Shown here: in pieces, positions 8,663 through 17,515 of the stretch | How the letters are laid out: each line of letters starts with the position of its first letter | How positions within the stretch are numbered: the first letter of the stretch is position 1 | Assembly (NCBI GenBank): GCA_964444365.1 | Contig: CAYUHJ010000004.1 | Location: 1-64,000 of the forward strand | Origin: CAYUHJ01 sp964444365 | GTDB taxonomy: Bacteria; Planctomycetota; Planctomycetia; Gemmatales; Gemmataceae | Reading direction: 5' to 3' | Length of the DNA stretch: 64,000 nt | Notes under the pieces: model-generated | What the model saw: the letters and a program-made list of their open reading frames with translations, nothing else | Databases searched by the model: none | What the model was told of the DNA's origin: nothing | Translations under genes and position numbers: made by a program

Positions 8663-9149
8663 AAGAACGCGTCCACCGCCGCGACAGTCTCCGGATTTCT
8701 GAACGCATTCCGCCAATCGCAGTTTTGTTGGAAATTCCTGTCGGGAGCGGGGCTCGTTCTGCAATGTACGGGTTAAGGACCCCGAAACCTTCGCCGTTCA
8801 AGAAACGAACATGCTTCCCGCGAGGCGAAGGACGGCCAGAGGTACCGGGCGATCGCGTTGGCTGGACCGCGCTAAGACACGAAGATCTATTGTTCTTGCC
8901 CCCATCTCCTCGTTGGGGACCGGGGGTGAAGGGTCGACTTCACCTAACCCCAACGATCTGGAGTGGCTTGAAGCGAAACTTCACCCCCGGCCCGTCTCCC
9001 CAACGGGGAGAGGGGAGCAAGAACAATAGATCTTTGAGGCCGGTCGGAGGTAAAGAAAGTGTCATTGGGCTGGAAGCCGGTGCCACCCAGATGTCAATCT
9101 CGACCGCTAGCAGAATAAAACCATACTCGAACCGAATTCTTCCGCTGGG
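8663..9149. other. Intergenic region between sigma factor and kinase
   Basis: About 490 bases without a credible gene. The core is the imperfect palindrome at 8882-9035 described separately. The remaining ~110 bases before the kinase start probably hold its ribosome site; no strong Shine-Dalgarno is seen (CGCTGGG just before the ATG). Confidence 0.5.
8882..9035. repeat. Imperfect palindromic interspersed repeat (MITE/REP-like)
   Basis: The outer ~18 bases (AAGATCTATTGTTCTTGC) at 8882 recur as reverse complement ending at 9035. Further in, the arms share the CGTTGGGGA and CCGGGGGTGAAG blocks, with small gaps, around a ~30-base centre. C-rich palindromes with GTTGGGGAGAGGGG cores are common interspersed repeats in planctomycetes and several other phyla. 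It could form a long stem in RNA or DNA, attenuate transcription between sigma factor and kinase, or be a non-autonomous mobile relic. Confidence 0.7.
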
Positions 9150-11717
9150 ATGAATAACATGATTCCGGCTGACCCGACCCTTTCCGTTGCCGAGCGGGTG
9201 GACGCCGCCTGTGACCGCTTCGAGGCGGAATGGAAGGCGGATTGCAAGCCACGCATCGAAGAGTTCGTCGCTGGCGCACCGGAAACCGACCGGGAAGAAC
9301 TTTGGCGAGCCCTTCTACTTCTCGAACTCGAACTCCAGGCGAGTTCCGAGGTCGATAAAACGTTCAACCTGAGCGTTGTCCGGTCAGATGGCAAACCAGC
9401 CCAGGAGTCTCTCGTCGATCCCCCGCGGCGCGTCGAGCCGTCCGTCGACAAGGTCGGCCGGTTCGAAATTCGCGGCGTGCTCGGGTCCGGAGCCTTTGGA
9501 AAAGTTTACCGGGCGTTCGACCCGCACCTCAGCCGCGAGGTGGCGGTCAAGGTGCCGCTGAAGACGACGTTGAAAACGGATAAAGAACGGTCCCGATTTC
9601 TGGAAGAAGCACGCTGCGCCGCAAACATCAACCACCCGAACATCTGCCAGGTTCACGAGGTCGGGGAGTCGGACGGCCAACCGCACATCGTGATGGCGTT
9701 GGTCCGCGGTTTGTCACTCTCGGACGCAATCAAGTGCCGCAAGGAACCGTTCCCCGAGAAGCAGGTCGCCCGGATCGTCCGCAGGATCGCCTTGGCGCTA
9801 GTTGCGGCACACGACAGCGGGGTCGTTCACCGCGACTTGAAGCCCGCCAACGTGATGCTCGACCGAGAGCGGGAGGATATCGTCGTGATGGATTTTGGGC
9901 TGGCCCGCGGTCCGAAACTCGCCGACGCCCGTGGCACGCAGAGCAGGGTCATCATTGGAACCCCGTCGTACATGTCACCGGAACAGGCTCGCGGTGACTC
10001 CAAGGCAGTCGGACCCGCGAGCGACATCTTCAGCCTGGGCGTGATCCTCTACGAACTGCTCTCGGGCAAACGGCCGTTTTTGGGGACAACGATCGAGGTG
10101 ATCGGGAAAATTCTGCACGTCGAACCCGAGCCGCCCTCCCGGCATCGGCCGGGGATCGACCCTCGGTTGGACGCAGTTTGTCTCAAGGCGATGGCGAAAG
10201 ACCCGACTGCCCGGTTCTCCACGATGAAGGAGTTCGCGGCGGCGATCGACGCCGCGCTAAACGCCCCGGGCGCACCAGGCCCGGCAGTGGAAACGGCCAA
10301 GGCAAACGCCACTCGCCTGGAGGGAGATGTGCAAAGCACCCAGAGCAGCAATGATCTCGCCGAGGTCTTCGCCGCTCTTCCGGACGAGCAATCGCGGTAC
10401 AAAACCGCAGCGGCGGTCGAGGCCGCGACTGGGAAACGACGCAGGAGACGTTGGGTGTTCGTCGCCATCGGGCTGGCGATGGCCTCGGGGTTCGCGGTCC
10501 TCGGCGGTATCGCGTTCTTCGGCGGCACGCCGACCGCCACGGTGCGGATTTCCACCGATGTGGATTGGAACGATGAGACTCTGTCCTTCTTCCTCGGCGG
10601 TAAAAGGGTCTCCGCAGAATCCCTGCAAGCGCCGATTGGGTTAAAGGTTGGTACTCACGAACTGATCGTCAGACGAGATGAGCAGATCGTCCACAAATTC
10701 ATGTTCACCGTCAGCCAGGACGCCGAGCAACGCATCGAACTGAAGGAAGAACCACGCCCGAGCGGGCTGCCACCGAGCGAGCTGCCACCGAGCGGGGCGG
10801 AAACGCCCGCGCTGGCGAAGGATCGCGAAGTCGACGAGGCCCCGACGGTGTACCCGATGGCCATCCTCGGGTTCGAAGAGCGGGGAGCCGGGGCCAAAGA
10901 CTACGGCGCGAAGGTCGCGGATCTCCTGTTTGCCAAGCTGGCCACCAAACCCGACCTGTTCCTGGTCGACCGGGCCGACCTGAAGAAGGCGCTCGAAGAA
11001 CAGTCGCTGAACCTCAGCGGTGGGGTCAAGGCCGATGAAGCGGTCAAGGTCGGGAACCTGACCGGGGCCAAAATCCTCGTCACCGGGTCGGTCATCCAGG
11101 TGGACAAGCGAATCGTCCTCGTAGCCAAGGTGATCGGGACCGAGACTACGCGAGTCCTGGCGGCGTCTGCCGAGGGCAAGGCGGGAGACGACGTCGGACC
11201 GATTGTGGACAAGTTGGCCAAGGAAGTGTCGGATGTCGTCACCCAGCAGATCGAGAAACTCCTTCCCAAACCGACCGCGCCCGAAGATCGAGTGGCCGTG
11301 ATCAAGGAAAAGCTCGGGAAGGCGACTCGCCCGGTGGTCGTGGCCACAATCACCGAACGGCACGTCGGCAGGCCGACAATCGATCCCGCCGCCCAAACCG
11401 AACTCGCAAAACTCCTGCTGGAAACCGGCTTTGAAGTGCTCGACGCAGAAGCGGCGGGGCGGAATCGGGCCGATGTGGAGATCATCGGGGACGGGTTCAG
11501 CGAAGCGGTGGGCCGGGTCGGAAACCTCGAGAGCGTACGGGCCCGGCTGGAAATCAAAGCGGTCGACCGAAAGACCGGGAAGCTACTGGCGTCCGACCGC
11601 CAGACGGTCGTAGTGGTCGACGTGGCGGAGTTGGTGGCCGGGAAAACCGCTCTCCAACTGGCGGCCGATCAAATCGCCGAGCGGGTGCTTCCGAAGCTCG
11701 TGGCCAAAGCGAAGTAA
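9150..11717 (+). CDS. Membrane Ser/Thr protein kinase with CsgG-like C-terminal domain
   Basis: 855 aa. Kinase domain at about 104-370: glycine loop GSGAFGKV (112-119), ATP-anchoring Lys134 in VAVKV, catalytic HRDLKPAN (227-234), metal-binding DFG (248-250) and SPE at 276-278, all intact. One membrane segment follows a basic cluster (residues ~435-457). The outside part has a carbohydrate-module-like stretch, a Pro-rich linker with repeated LPPSE, and a C-terminal region (AILGFEERGAGAKDYGAKVA, then ILVTGSVIQVDKRIVLVAKV) resembling CsgG/LpoB-type periplasmic proteins. It probably senses envelope state and phosphorylates cytoplasmic targets such as the upstream sigma factor (inferred). ATG 9159 is an alternative start. 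Confidence 0.9.
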   Translation: MNNMIPADPTLSVAERVDAACDRFEAEWKADCKPRIEEFVAGAPETDREELWRALLLLELELQASSEVDKTFNLSVVRSDGKPAQESLVDPPRRVEPSVDKVGRFEIRGVLGSGAFGKVYRAFDPHLSREVAVKVPLKTTLKTDKERSRFLEEARCAANINHPNICQVHEVGESDGQPHIVMALVRGLSLSDAIKCRKEPFPEKQVARIVRRIALALVAAHDSGVVHRDLKPANVMLDREREDIVVMDFGLARGPKLADARGTQSRVIIGTPSYMSPEQARGDSKAVGPASDIFSLGVILYELLSGKRPFLGTTIEVIGKILHVEPEPPSRHRPGIDPRLDAVCLKAMAKDPTARFSTMKEFAAAIDAALNAPGAPGPAVETAKANATRLEGDVQSTQSSNDLAEVFAALPDEQSRYKTAAAVEAATGKRRRRRWVFVAIGLAMASGFAVLGGIAFFGGTPTATVRISTDVDWNDETLSFFLGGKRVSAESLQAPIGLKVGTHELIVRRDEQIVHKFMFTVSQDAEQRIELKEEPRPSGLPPSELPPSGAETPALAKDREVDEAPTVYPMAILGFEERGAGAKDYGAKVADLLFAKLATKPDLFLVDRADLKKALEEQSLNLSGGVKADEAVKVGNLTGAKILVTGSVIQVDKRIVLVAKVIGTETTRVLAASAEGKAGDDVGPIVDKLAKEVSDVVTQQIEKLLPKPTAPEDRVAVIKEKLGKATRPVVVATITERHVGRPTIDPAAQTELAKLLLETGFEVLDAEAAGRNRADVEIIGDGFSEAVGRVGNLESVRARLEIKAVDRKTGKLLASDRQTVVVVDVAELVAGKTALQLAADQIAERVLPKLVAKAK

Positions 11718-11807
11718 GGATGAAGTCTGGCCTGTTTCCACACTCGATGGATCGGGTCCACTTCGCTGCGGATCGGATGTTTGTCGACTCTCGCCGAGGA
11801 TCGCGAT

Positions 11808-12806
11808 ATGTCCCGTGCCGCATTCGTCGCCGTCGTGCTCCTTGCCCTTGCCGGGGTTCCGGCCGCGGCCGCCGAGAAGCCGGCGGTCGTCATCGTACCG
11901 ACACGGGCAATCGGGAACGTATTCGGCGGTCAGGAAGTGGAGTACCGACTGAGGGTCGACGTAAAGAACGCCTGGAAGGGCCGGTTGATCTGGCGACTCT
12001 CCGCCGGACAACGCTCGGTGGCGGCAGGGGAGGTCGAAGTTGACTCGACGCCGGAAAAGCCGGCCGTCGTTCCGATCGCACTACCCGTTCCCCCGATCAG
12101 AGATGATGGGGCCGCGATCTCCCTCAAGCTGACCGCGACACTCGTCGTCGCAAGGGCGGGCAAGCCGGATGCAACCTGGGAAAAAGACGTCTGGGTCTTT
12201 CCGAAGAACCCCTTCGCCGACCGGACCGAGTGGCTCAAGAGTCTCAAACTGACCGTATTCGACCCACCCGGGGCCACGGTGAAGGCTTTGAACGCATTGA
12301 GCGTTCCGTTCGAGGAGCAGGCGAACGCGGCCGGGCTGGCCGACCTTACGGGCGGAGTGTTGGTGATCGGTGAGGGGGTGTCGCTGAAAGAATACCCGGG
12401 TATGGCCATGCCTCTCGTGAAGGTGGCCTCGCGTGGAGTCACGGTTTTAATTCTCGCACCGGCAAACGGGGAACTGGCGGTCCCGGGAGTTGGCGAGACC
12501 GACCGACCGACCGACTTGACGTTCCGCGACGACCCGGTCCGAAGTCTAGACAAGCGTCTCGACCCGAGCCCTCTCTCGGTCGCTCGGCTGACGGTCCGCA
12601 AGAGCGAAGACGGCGGGGTCGTTGGGGTGGTGCCCGGCAAAGCCGGAGATTGGCCGTGGGTCGAGGCGAAGCTTGCCGGCTCCGGCCGGTGGATGTACTG
12701 TGGGTACGCGATAATCGAGAAATGGGACGAAAGTCCGACTGGCCGGTTCCTGTTCTCTCGGACCCTCGAGCACCTGACCAAGGGTCGGTCGAATGCCGAC
12801 GAGTGA
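11808..12806 (+). CDS. Secreted hypothetical protein
   Basis: 332 aa from ATG 11808, which places a typical Sec signal peptide at the N-terminus (MSRAAFVAVVLLALAGVPAA, cleavage near AAA-EKP). The mature protein begins with an Ig-like beta region (VFGGQEVEYRLRVDVKNAWK) and continues with a domain containing LVIGEGVSLKEYPGMAMPLV. No enzyme motif. It lies 90 bases after the kinase on the same strand and probably functions in the envelope with it. Family not recognised. Confidence 0.75.
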   Translation: MSRAAFVAVVLLALAGVPAAAAEKPAVVIVPTRAIGNVFGGQEVEYRLRVDVKNAWKGRLIWRLSAGQRSVAAGEVEVDSTPEKPAVVPIALPVPPIRDDGAAISLKLTATLVVARAGKPDATWEKDVWVFPKNPFADRTEWLKSLKLTVFDPPGATVKALNALSVPFEEQANAAGLADLTGGVLVIGEGVSLKEYPGMAMPLVKVASRGVTVLILAPANGELAVPGVGETDRPTDLTFRDDPVRSLDKRLDPSPLSVARLTVRKSEDGGVVGVVPGKAGDWPWVEAKLAGSGRWMYCGYAIIEKWDESPTGRFLFSRTLEHLTKGRSNADE

Positions 12807-12894
12807 CGGTCCTCTATCCGAAACGAAGAAGGACCCACTCGGACGTTCCTGCTCATTGCGGCGACGATGATCCTGGCCGGGGTTGCAACTCCTT

Positions 12895-12965
12895 GGATGG
12901 CCGACCGAAATCGCCGAGCGAGTGCTTCCGAAGCTCGTGGCCACAGCGAAGTGAGGATGAAGTCC
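12895..12965 (+). repeat. Ghost copy of the kinase gene 3' end
   Basis: Bases around 12899-12965 match 11666-11730, the end of the kinase gene and the bases after its stop, with only a few differences. Read in the kinase frame it gives TEIAERVLPKLVATAK then TGA, against QIAERVLPKLVAKAK then TAA in the intact gene, and both are followed by GGATGAAGTC. This is the remnant of a tandem duplication of a kinase-type gene, most of which has been deleted. It leaves the next gene in the position expected for a second secreted companion. Confidence 0.8.
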
Positions 12966-13018
12966 GAGCCCACCGGTCTGTGGGTGTCTCTAGTTTTTCC
13001 ATCCGGGCGAGGGCGGAC

Positions 13019-16000
13019 ATGAGACGGAGCTTCGCAGCGGTCGGGCTGATTATGTGGGTATGTGTGCCTGCCCACGCGGCGGACGCGATGCGGCTGGCCG
13101 TCGTTCCGTCCCAGGCTGCCCGGGCGACGGGGCTCGCCGATCTGCTCGCCCTCGAACTCGCCAAGGCCGAGGGCGTCGAACTCGTGGAACGCGACGCTAT
13201 CCGCACCGTGGCGGCCGAAATCGCCCTGACGAAAACCCTTGGCACCAAAGCCGTCGCCGACCGCCGAGCCCTCGGGGTCGCCCTCAAGGCCGACGTGCTG
13301 GTCTGCCTCGACGCTGATGGGCCGAGCGCCGTCCGCGTCGTCGTCTGCGATAGCCGGACCGGGATCCGTCTCGGCACAGCGGTCGTGCCGGTCGGGGACA
13401 AACCCGACGAGAAGCCGAAGGCCGACCTGGCCCCCACCCTGGCCGCCTTCGTGCTCGACCTCCGCGCCCGCTTCCCCAACGGGGTGATCGCGGCGGTCGG
13501 CCTGACCCCGTTCGCGTGCGGTAACCTGACCCACGAGTTCGACCACCTCGGTCGGGTCTACGCCGACCTGTTGGGGGAAGCGGTTTCGGCCCGGTCTGGA
13601 ATCGCCGTGCTGGAACTGGAGGAAGCCCGTGCGATTCAAGTCGAGCGGACCTTGACCGGAGATGGGAAAGCAGCCCTGACCGCAGCGTTCGTCGACTGCG
13701 AGTACACGGTCACTCGGGAGAAGGAGAAGGGAAAAGGAAAAGAGACGGAACCTACGGTCGCGCTGCGGGTCCGGGTGACGACGGCGGGCGGGGATCGTCC
13801 GGAGGTCAGGAAGGCTGGCGTTCCGCTGGTTCAGGTGGGGGCGGTTCTTCGCGGCGAGGCGGCGGACGCGGTGGTGGCGGCGGTCGCCACGAAAGGGACA
13901 TCGTTGCCGGCGGACAAGCAGTTCGCGGCCCTGGTCGCCCGAGCCGACCGCTTCGCCCGGGTCGGAGCCTTCGAGACTTCCGCCCGCATCCGCGAGGCCG
14001 CCGTTCTCGTCGACCCCACTGCTCACGCCCAACGAAAGTTGCTGATGGAAGCATACGCCCGGGTCGGGGCGTGGGAGGGCAACCGAGTGCCCATCCGTGA
14101 GCGATACGGCTCGGAGAGAAAACAGGTCGTCGATCCCGAAGGGGTTGCTCGGGAGGTTCTGGAAGGCCAAGTGCGGCTGACCGACTGGCGACACTCCCTT
14201 GATCACCTGGAGGTTTTGGTGCGAACGGGCCAGGTCTCCCTGAAAGAAGCCCTGGATGGCTACGTCCGAGCGAACGGTCAGCTTGGGACGGGGGTTCGGC
14301 TCGTTGGGACGGCCGAGTCGGCCGCGATGGCTAACGCTCGAGAGTTCCAGATCGAGTTCGTGCGGCACGTTTTCCCCTCGATGGGTCGACTCAAACCCGG
14401 AACCGCACCACGCAACGTAATTTTCGTGCCGAACCAAAACTGGGAGTACGCCCTGTTCAACTCGGTCGTCCGTCGCCCAGACTATCAAAGAAAAATCGAA
14501 GGTGGGACCGTCGTCACCCGCACGAACTTGACCCGAGCCGACCTGGACTTTGGGCTGGAGGCCCTCCGGATGCTTCCGGACACCGAACGATACCCGGACG
14601 GGTCAACGGTCGGCATGGCCATCGGTGAATTCGTGCAGGCGATGGCCATTCGCCAGGAGGGTTCGGATCGCTACATCTCCCAGTTCACCGAGGACGACGC
14701 GGACGCCGCGCTGAAGGCACTGGAGGCGAGTTCGCGCCCGATGATCGCTCAATACGCGCGATTGGGCCGAGCCTGGTCCGCCTGGGAGAAAGGGGGGAAG
14801 ACCCCGGCCCTCGCCGACGCCGTCCGTCGGGCTGCCGACGACTTCACGGCCGTGGTCACGGCCGGGCAGGAGCGGGTGATGGCGGGGCACGAGGTGGCCC
14901 GCGTCCACCAACGGATCGGCTTCGGGGACGACACTCAGCACCGCTTTGCAGTGAAAGGGCCTCTTCTGTCTGCACCCGCTCGCAGTCACAAGCCGATCGA
15001 AATTCAGGTCCGCGACGTGTCGGGCAAGGAGCAGCCGCTCTCGGCTTATAAATTCCCCTCAGCCGACCCGCTGCCCCGCAGCATGAACCCTAAGTTTGTC
15101 TGCTGCGGGGAAGGGCTCGATATCTACCTCACGCAGGCTGCGGTGTACGCCCACCGGGTGGCGGGCCGGTTCGACGAGGTCGTAGTCGACCGGGGTGCGG
15201 ACTTTGTGGAAGTGGTGTGGGACGGAAAGGCTGCCTGGGTGTCGTCCCGGCGGAAAGGATTGTGGATCATTGGTCCTTCCGGCGATGTGGTGGGTCAGGT
15301 CAACGCAGGAGACCTTCCACCAGCCGACAAGGCTATCGATCTGCTGCCCCTGGCTCCAGGACGCGTGATCGCAAGCGGGGCGTTCGGCGAACACAGCCGG
15401 GCCTGGGTAGCTCTGGTCGAACGCGGGCCAGCCGACGAGATCAAAGTCCGGAAGTTGCATGAAGCCAAGCGGGTCTGGTCCGAGGCCACGGACGCGATGT
15501 CATCGGCCGTTGACACGGCCTGGACGTTCATGCCGGGCGGATTGGCTCCACTCCCGGACGGCGGTGTCATCGTCTTTCGGCATGCCCACGTTCCGACAGT
15601 GCAGACCGCTGCGTCGAACCGATTCTCCGATCAGCTGTTGCGGCACCCGCTCCGGATCGATCCGACCCAACCGGGGGCTACCATCTACCGACCTGGACCC
15701 GCGCTGTCCTCGGAACTCGCGCGAGGCGTCGTGCCGGACAACTATCTTGCGAACGGAACACTGATTTGTGGGCCGATGTTCATCGCCCCACAGGAGAAAC
15801 TCCTCCCGAACGGCCTCCCGAGCCTCACGACGTGCCAGTGCAACAACCAAGTTGTTCCACACGGAGGAAAACTGTATTTTCGTACCGATCAAGACCCTGC
15901 TCGCGGCAGTCTGAGGTCCTGGTTCCGCGTCGACTCGGCGACGTTCCGAACCGAGTGGCTCGGTTACGAGGCAGACGCATATGGGCATCGGCTGTCGGTT

Positions 16001-16633
16001 TCGGCCCACTTGGGTTTGGTCGTGTGGTCCGAGCACAGCCGGAAGTTCTATCAGGTTGATCCGACAATCCTTTTGAAAACCGACGAAGCGGTCGTAGTGC
16101 CACGGCAACCTGCGAAACCCGGTCCCGCCGTCCAAGTGCGAAAGCACCCGGATGGGCGATTAGAGGTGTTCACCGAGTACGGTTGGCTCAATGGCCGCCC
16201 CGAGAAGCCAGGAGGGGACAACTTGATTGCGACGGTCGGGCCGCGTGTCGATAAGTCGCCGGCAGAAACTCGAGCTTTGCAGATGGGTATCGCCGCCCTC
16301 ATCTCGAACCCAGACGCCCGAAAAGCAATGGGGTTGACCGCCGAGCAGTGGAAGAAACTGCAGCCGTTCTGGGAACCGTACTCGAAAGCGTGGGAGATCC
16401 CGAACGCGGCTTCGAGGGCGCTCGAACTGTTTCGGGCATACGACACAGCCGACTTGGCATCGAAGGCCTCCGCCGAGAAGGCGTTCCTGGCTCACATGGC
16501 GGCGTACCAGACGGGTATCCTCAAAGAACTGGACAACGTTCCCGCCCATGTCCGGGCAATCCTCACCTCTGCTCAGTTCGACGCCGTACTCGAGTTATCC
16601 CACGGCGTGCTTTACCTGGGCGGTCGGAACTGA
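13019..16633 (+). CDS. Large secreted protein with CsgG-like N-terminus
   Basis: 1204 aa from ATG 13019, which gives a signal peptide (MRRSFAAVGLIMWVCVPAHA). The frame is open further upstream, but that part crosses the previous gene. The first ~220 mature residues (AMRLAVVPSQAARATGLADL, then ELVERDAIRTVAAE) resemble the 'find the lowest-ranking determinant' pattern of CsgG-type or planctomycete surface proteins. Residues ~450-650 are helical and TPR-like; ~680-1030 have many short beta segments that could form a propeller. A C-terminal helical domain ends YLGGRN. It may be a periplasmic or surface partner of the kinase. Exact function unknown. Confidence 0.75.
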   Translation: MRRSFAAVGLIMWVCVPAHAADAMRLAVVPSQAARATGLADLLALELAKAEGVELVERDAIRTVAAEIALTKTLGTKAVADRRALGVALKADVLVCLDADGPSAVRVVVCDSRTGIRLGTAVVPVGDKPDEKPKADLAPTLAAFVLDLRARFPNGVIAAVGLTPFACGNLTHEFDHLGRVYADLLGEAVSARSGIAVLELEEARAIQVERTLTGDGKAALTAAFVDCEYTVTREKEKGKGKETEPTVALRVRVTTAGGDRPEVRKAGVPLVQVGAVLRGEAADAVVAAVATKGTSLPADKQFAALVARADRFARVGAFETSARIREAAVLVDPTAHAQRKLLMEAYARVGAWEGNRVPIRERYGSERKQVVDPEGVAREVLEGQVRLTDWRHSLDHLEVLVRTGQVSLKEALDGYVRANGQLGTGVRLVGTAESAAMANAREFQIEFVRHVFPSMGRLKPGTAPRNVIFVPNQNWEYALFNSVVRRPDYQRKIEGGTVVTRTNLTRADLDFGLEALRMLPDTERYPDGSTVGMAIGEFVQAMAIRQEGSDRYISQFTEDDADAALKALEASSRPMIAQYARLGRAWSAWEKGGKTPALADAVRRAADDFTAVVTAGQERVMAGHEVARVHQRIGFGDDTQHRFAVKGPLLSAPARSHKPIEIQVRDVSGKEQPLSAYKFPSADPLPRSMNPKFVCCGEGLDIYLTQAAVYAHRVAGRFDEVVVDRGADFVEVVWDGKAAWVSSRRKGLWIIGPSGDVVGQVNAGDLPPADKAIDLLPLAPGRVIASGAFGEHSRAWVALVERGPADEIKVRKLHEAKRVWSEATDAMSSAVDTAWTFMPGGLAPLPDGGVIVFRHAHVPTVQTAASNRFSDQLLRHPLRIDPTQPGATIYRPGPALSSELARGVVPDNYLANGTLICGPMFIAPQEKLLPNGLPSLTTCQCNNQVVPHGGKLYFRTDQDPARGSLRSWFRVDSATFRTEWLGYEADAYGHRLSVSAHLGLVVWSEHSRKFYQVDPTILLKTDEAVVVPRQPAKPGPAVQVRKHPDGRLEVFTEYGWLNGRPEKPGGDNLIATVGPRVDKSPAETRALQMGIAALISNPDARKAMGLTAEQWKKLQPFWEPYSKAWEIPNAASRALELFRAYDTADLASKASAEKAFLAHMAAYQTGILKELDNVPAHVRAILTSAQFDAVLELSHGVLYLGGRN

Positions 16634-17067
16634 GTTGAGCCAGCCCACGCGGCGGACGCGAAGCGAGCTCGACGGACAATTATTGACATTAAAACTTATA
16701 AACAAATCATTTGACTTCTTGTCTGCAACCCTCGCCTCGCAAGCTCGGGCGTGCCTTTCCACGCTCTGGTCACATTTTTGACTCGGCGGGATAACACCGA
16801 CTCCCGAGCGGCACACCTTGGCCCCGGATTCACAGGCCATTTCCCCGCCCTGTGGTGTGACCGACAAGTTCCCGATGGGGGTGAACATGAACAAGAGGCT
16901 GACGCTCCGGGCCACCCAGCAGCACGGGCAGGCGTAAGTGGCCGGGCCTCCCTGTACACCACAAGGTTTGAGCAACTCTCTCCTCGGATAACCGCTTGAG
17001 AGGTGCCAGGTCTTCTTGACCAGGACTTCGCGGGTGAAGGCGTCGTCCAGGACGCGGGCGTAGCCGA

Positions 17068-17511
17068 TCAGTTGCTTGTAGTGACCATCTCTGTTTCCGC
17101 AGATGGGTAGTCGGTACTCGGATGGGGTCTGTTCGTCAGGCAGTCGGAGCCTCCGGTGGAGGTGTGATTTTCAGGGAATAAGGGTCCTCCAGGGGTACGT
17201 CCTGCCCGCTGCCCGGTTCCTCGGCGTTGGGCTTTGGCCTTCCTCTTCCTGCGGCAACAACCACAGGAGTATGCCGACCGCAAGCTGCTCGTGGTCCGCT
17301 CAACGGCTTGACCGCACGCGATACAAACGCAACGCCAGTTGCGGTTACCCTTCGCGTCATGGCCCAGGAGCTGGGCCACGAGCAGAAGCCCGAAGAGCCG
17401 ACCAGCGACGTTCGTCAACTTCTGCGGCAGGTTCCTTTCCTGCGGAGGCCCGTGAACACGACCACCACCGGCCCTGTCGCTTGCGACGGGGCCGGTGGTG
17501 GTCGTGTTCAC
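17068..17511 (-). CDS. Small Cys-rich zinc-binding DNA-binding-like protein
   Basis: Up to 147 aa. A core of about 60 residues begins VAGRLFGLLLVAQLLGHDAK, continues with RNWRCVCIACGQAVERTTS and ends SAYSCGCCRRK. This C-x-C-x2-C ... SCGC pattern is found in phage and mobile-element proteins, often linked to HNH or AP2-like domains, and recurs in the gene at 42558. The long form starts inside the hairpin; TTG 17418, with AAGGA upstream, would give a more compact 116-aa protein. The tail after ~90 residues looks disordered. Possibly a relic. Confidence 0.5.
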   Translation of the reverse strand: MNTTTTGPVASDRAGGGRVHGPPQERNLPQKLTNVAGRLFGLLLVAQLLGHDAKGNRNWRCVCIACGQAVERTTSSLRSAYSCGCCRRKRKAKAQRRGTGQRAGRTPGGPLFPENHTSTGGSDCLTNRPHPSTDYPSAETEMVTTSN

Positions 17512-17515
17512 GGGC
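17448..17515. repeat. Near-perfect 33-bp-arm hairpin
   Basis: The arms 17448-17480 and 17483-17515 are reverse complements except for one position, separated by TT. They contain GTGAACACGACCACCACCGG and its complement. With only a 2-base loop this would extrude as a cruciform or form an extremely stable RNA stem. It is too long and lacks the T-run of an ordinary rho-independent terminator on either side (GTTCCTG follows). It overlaps the start region of the minus-strand Cys-rich gene. Confidence 0.9.

Noticed and set aside
12650..13018. Upstream extension of the large secreted protein
   Set aside because: It overlaps the preceding gene; ATG 13019 gives a signal peptide.
17448..17515. Ordinary rho-independent terminator
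   Set aside because: Stem of 33 bp is far too long and no T-run follows on either strand.
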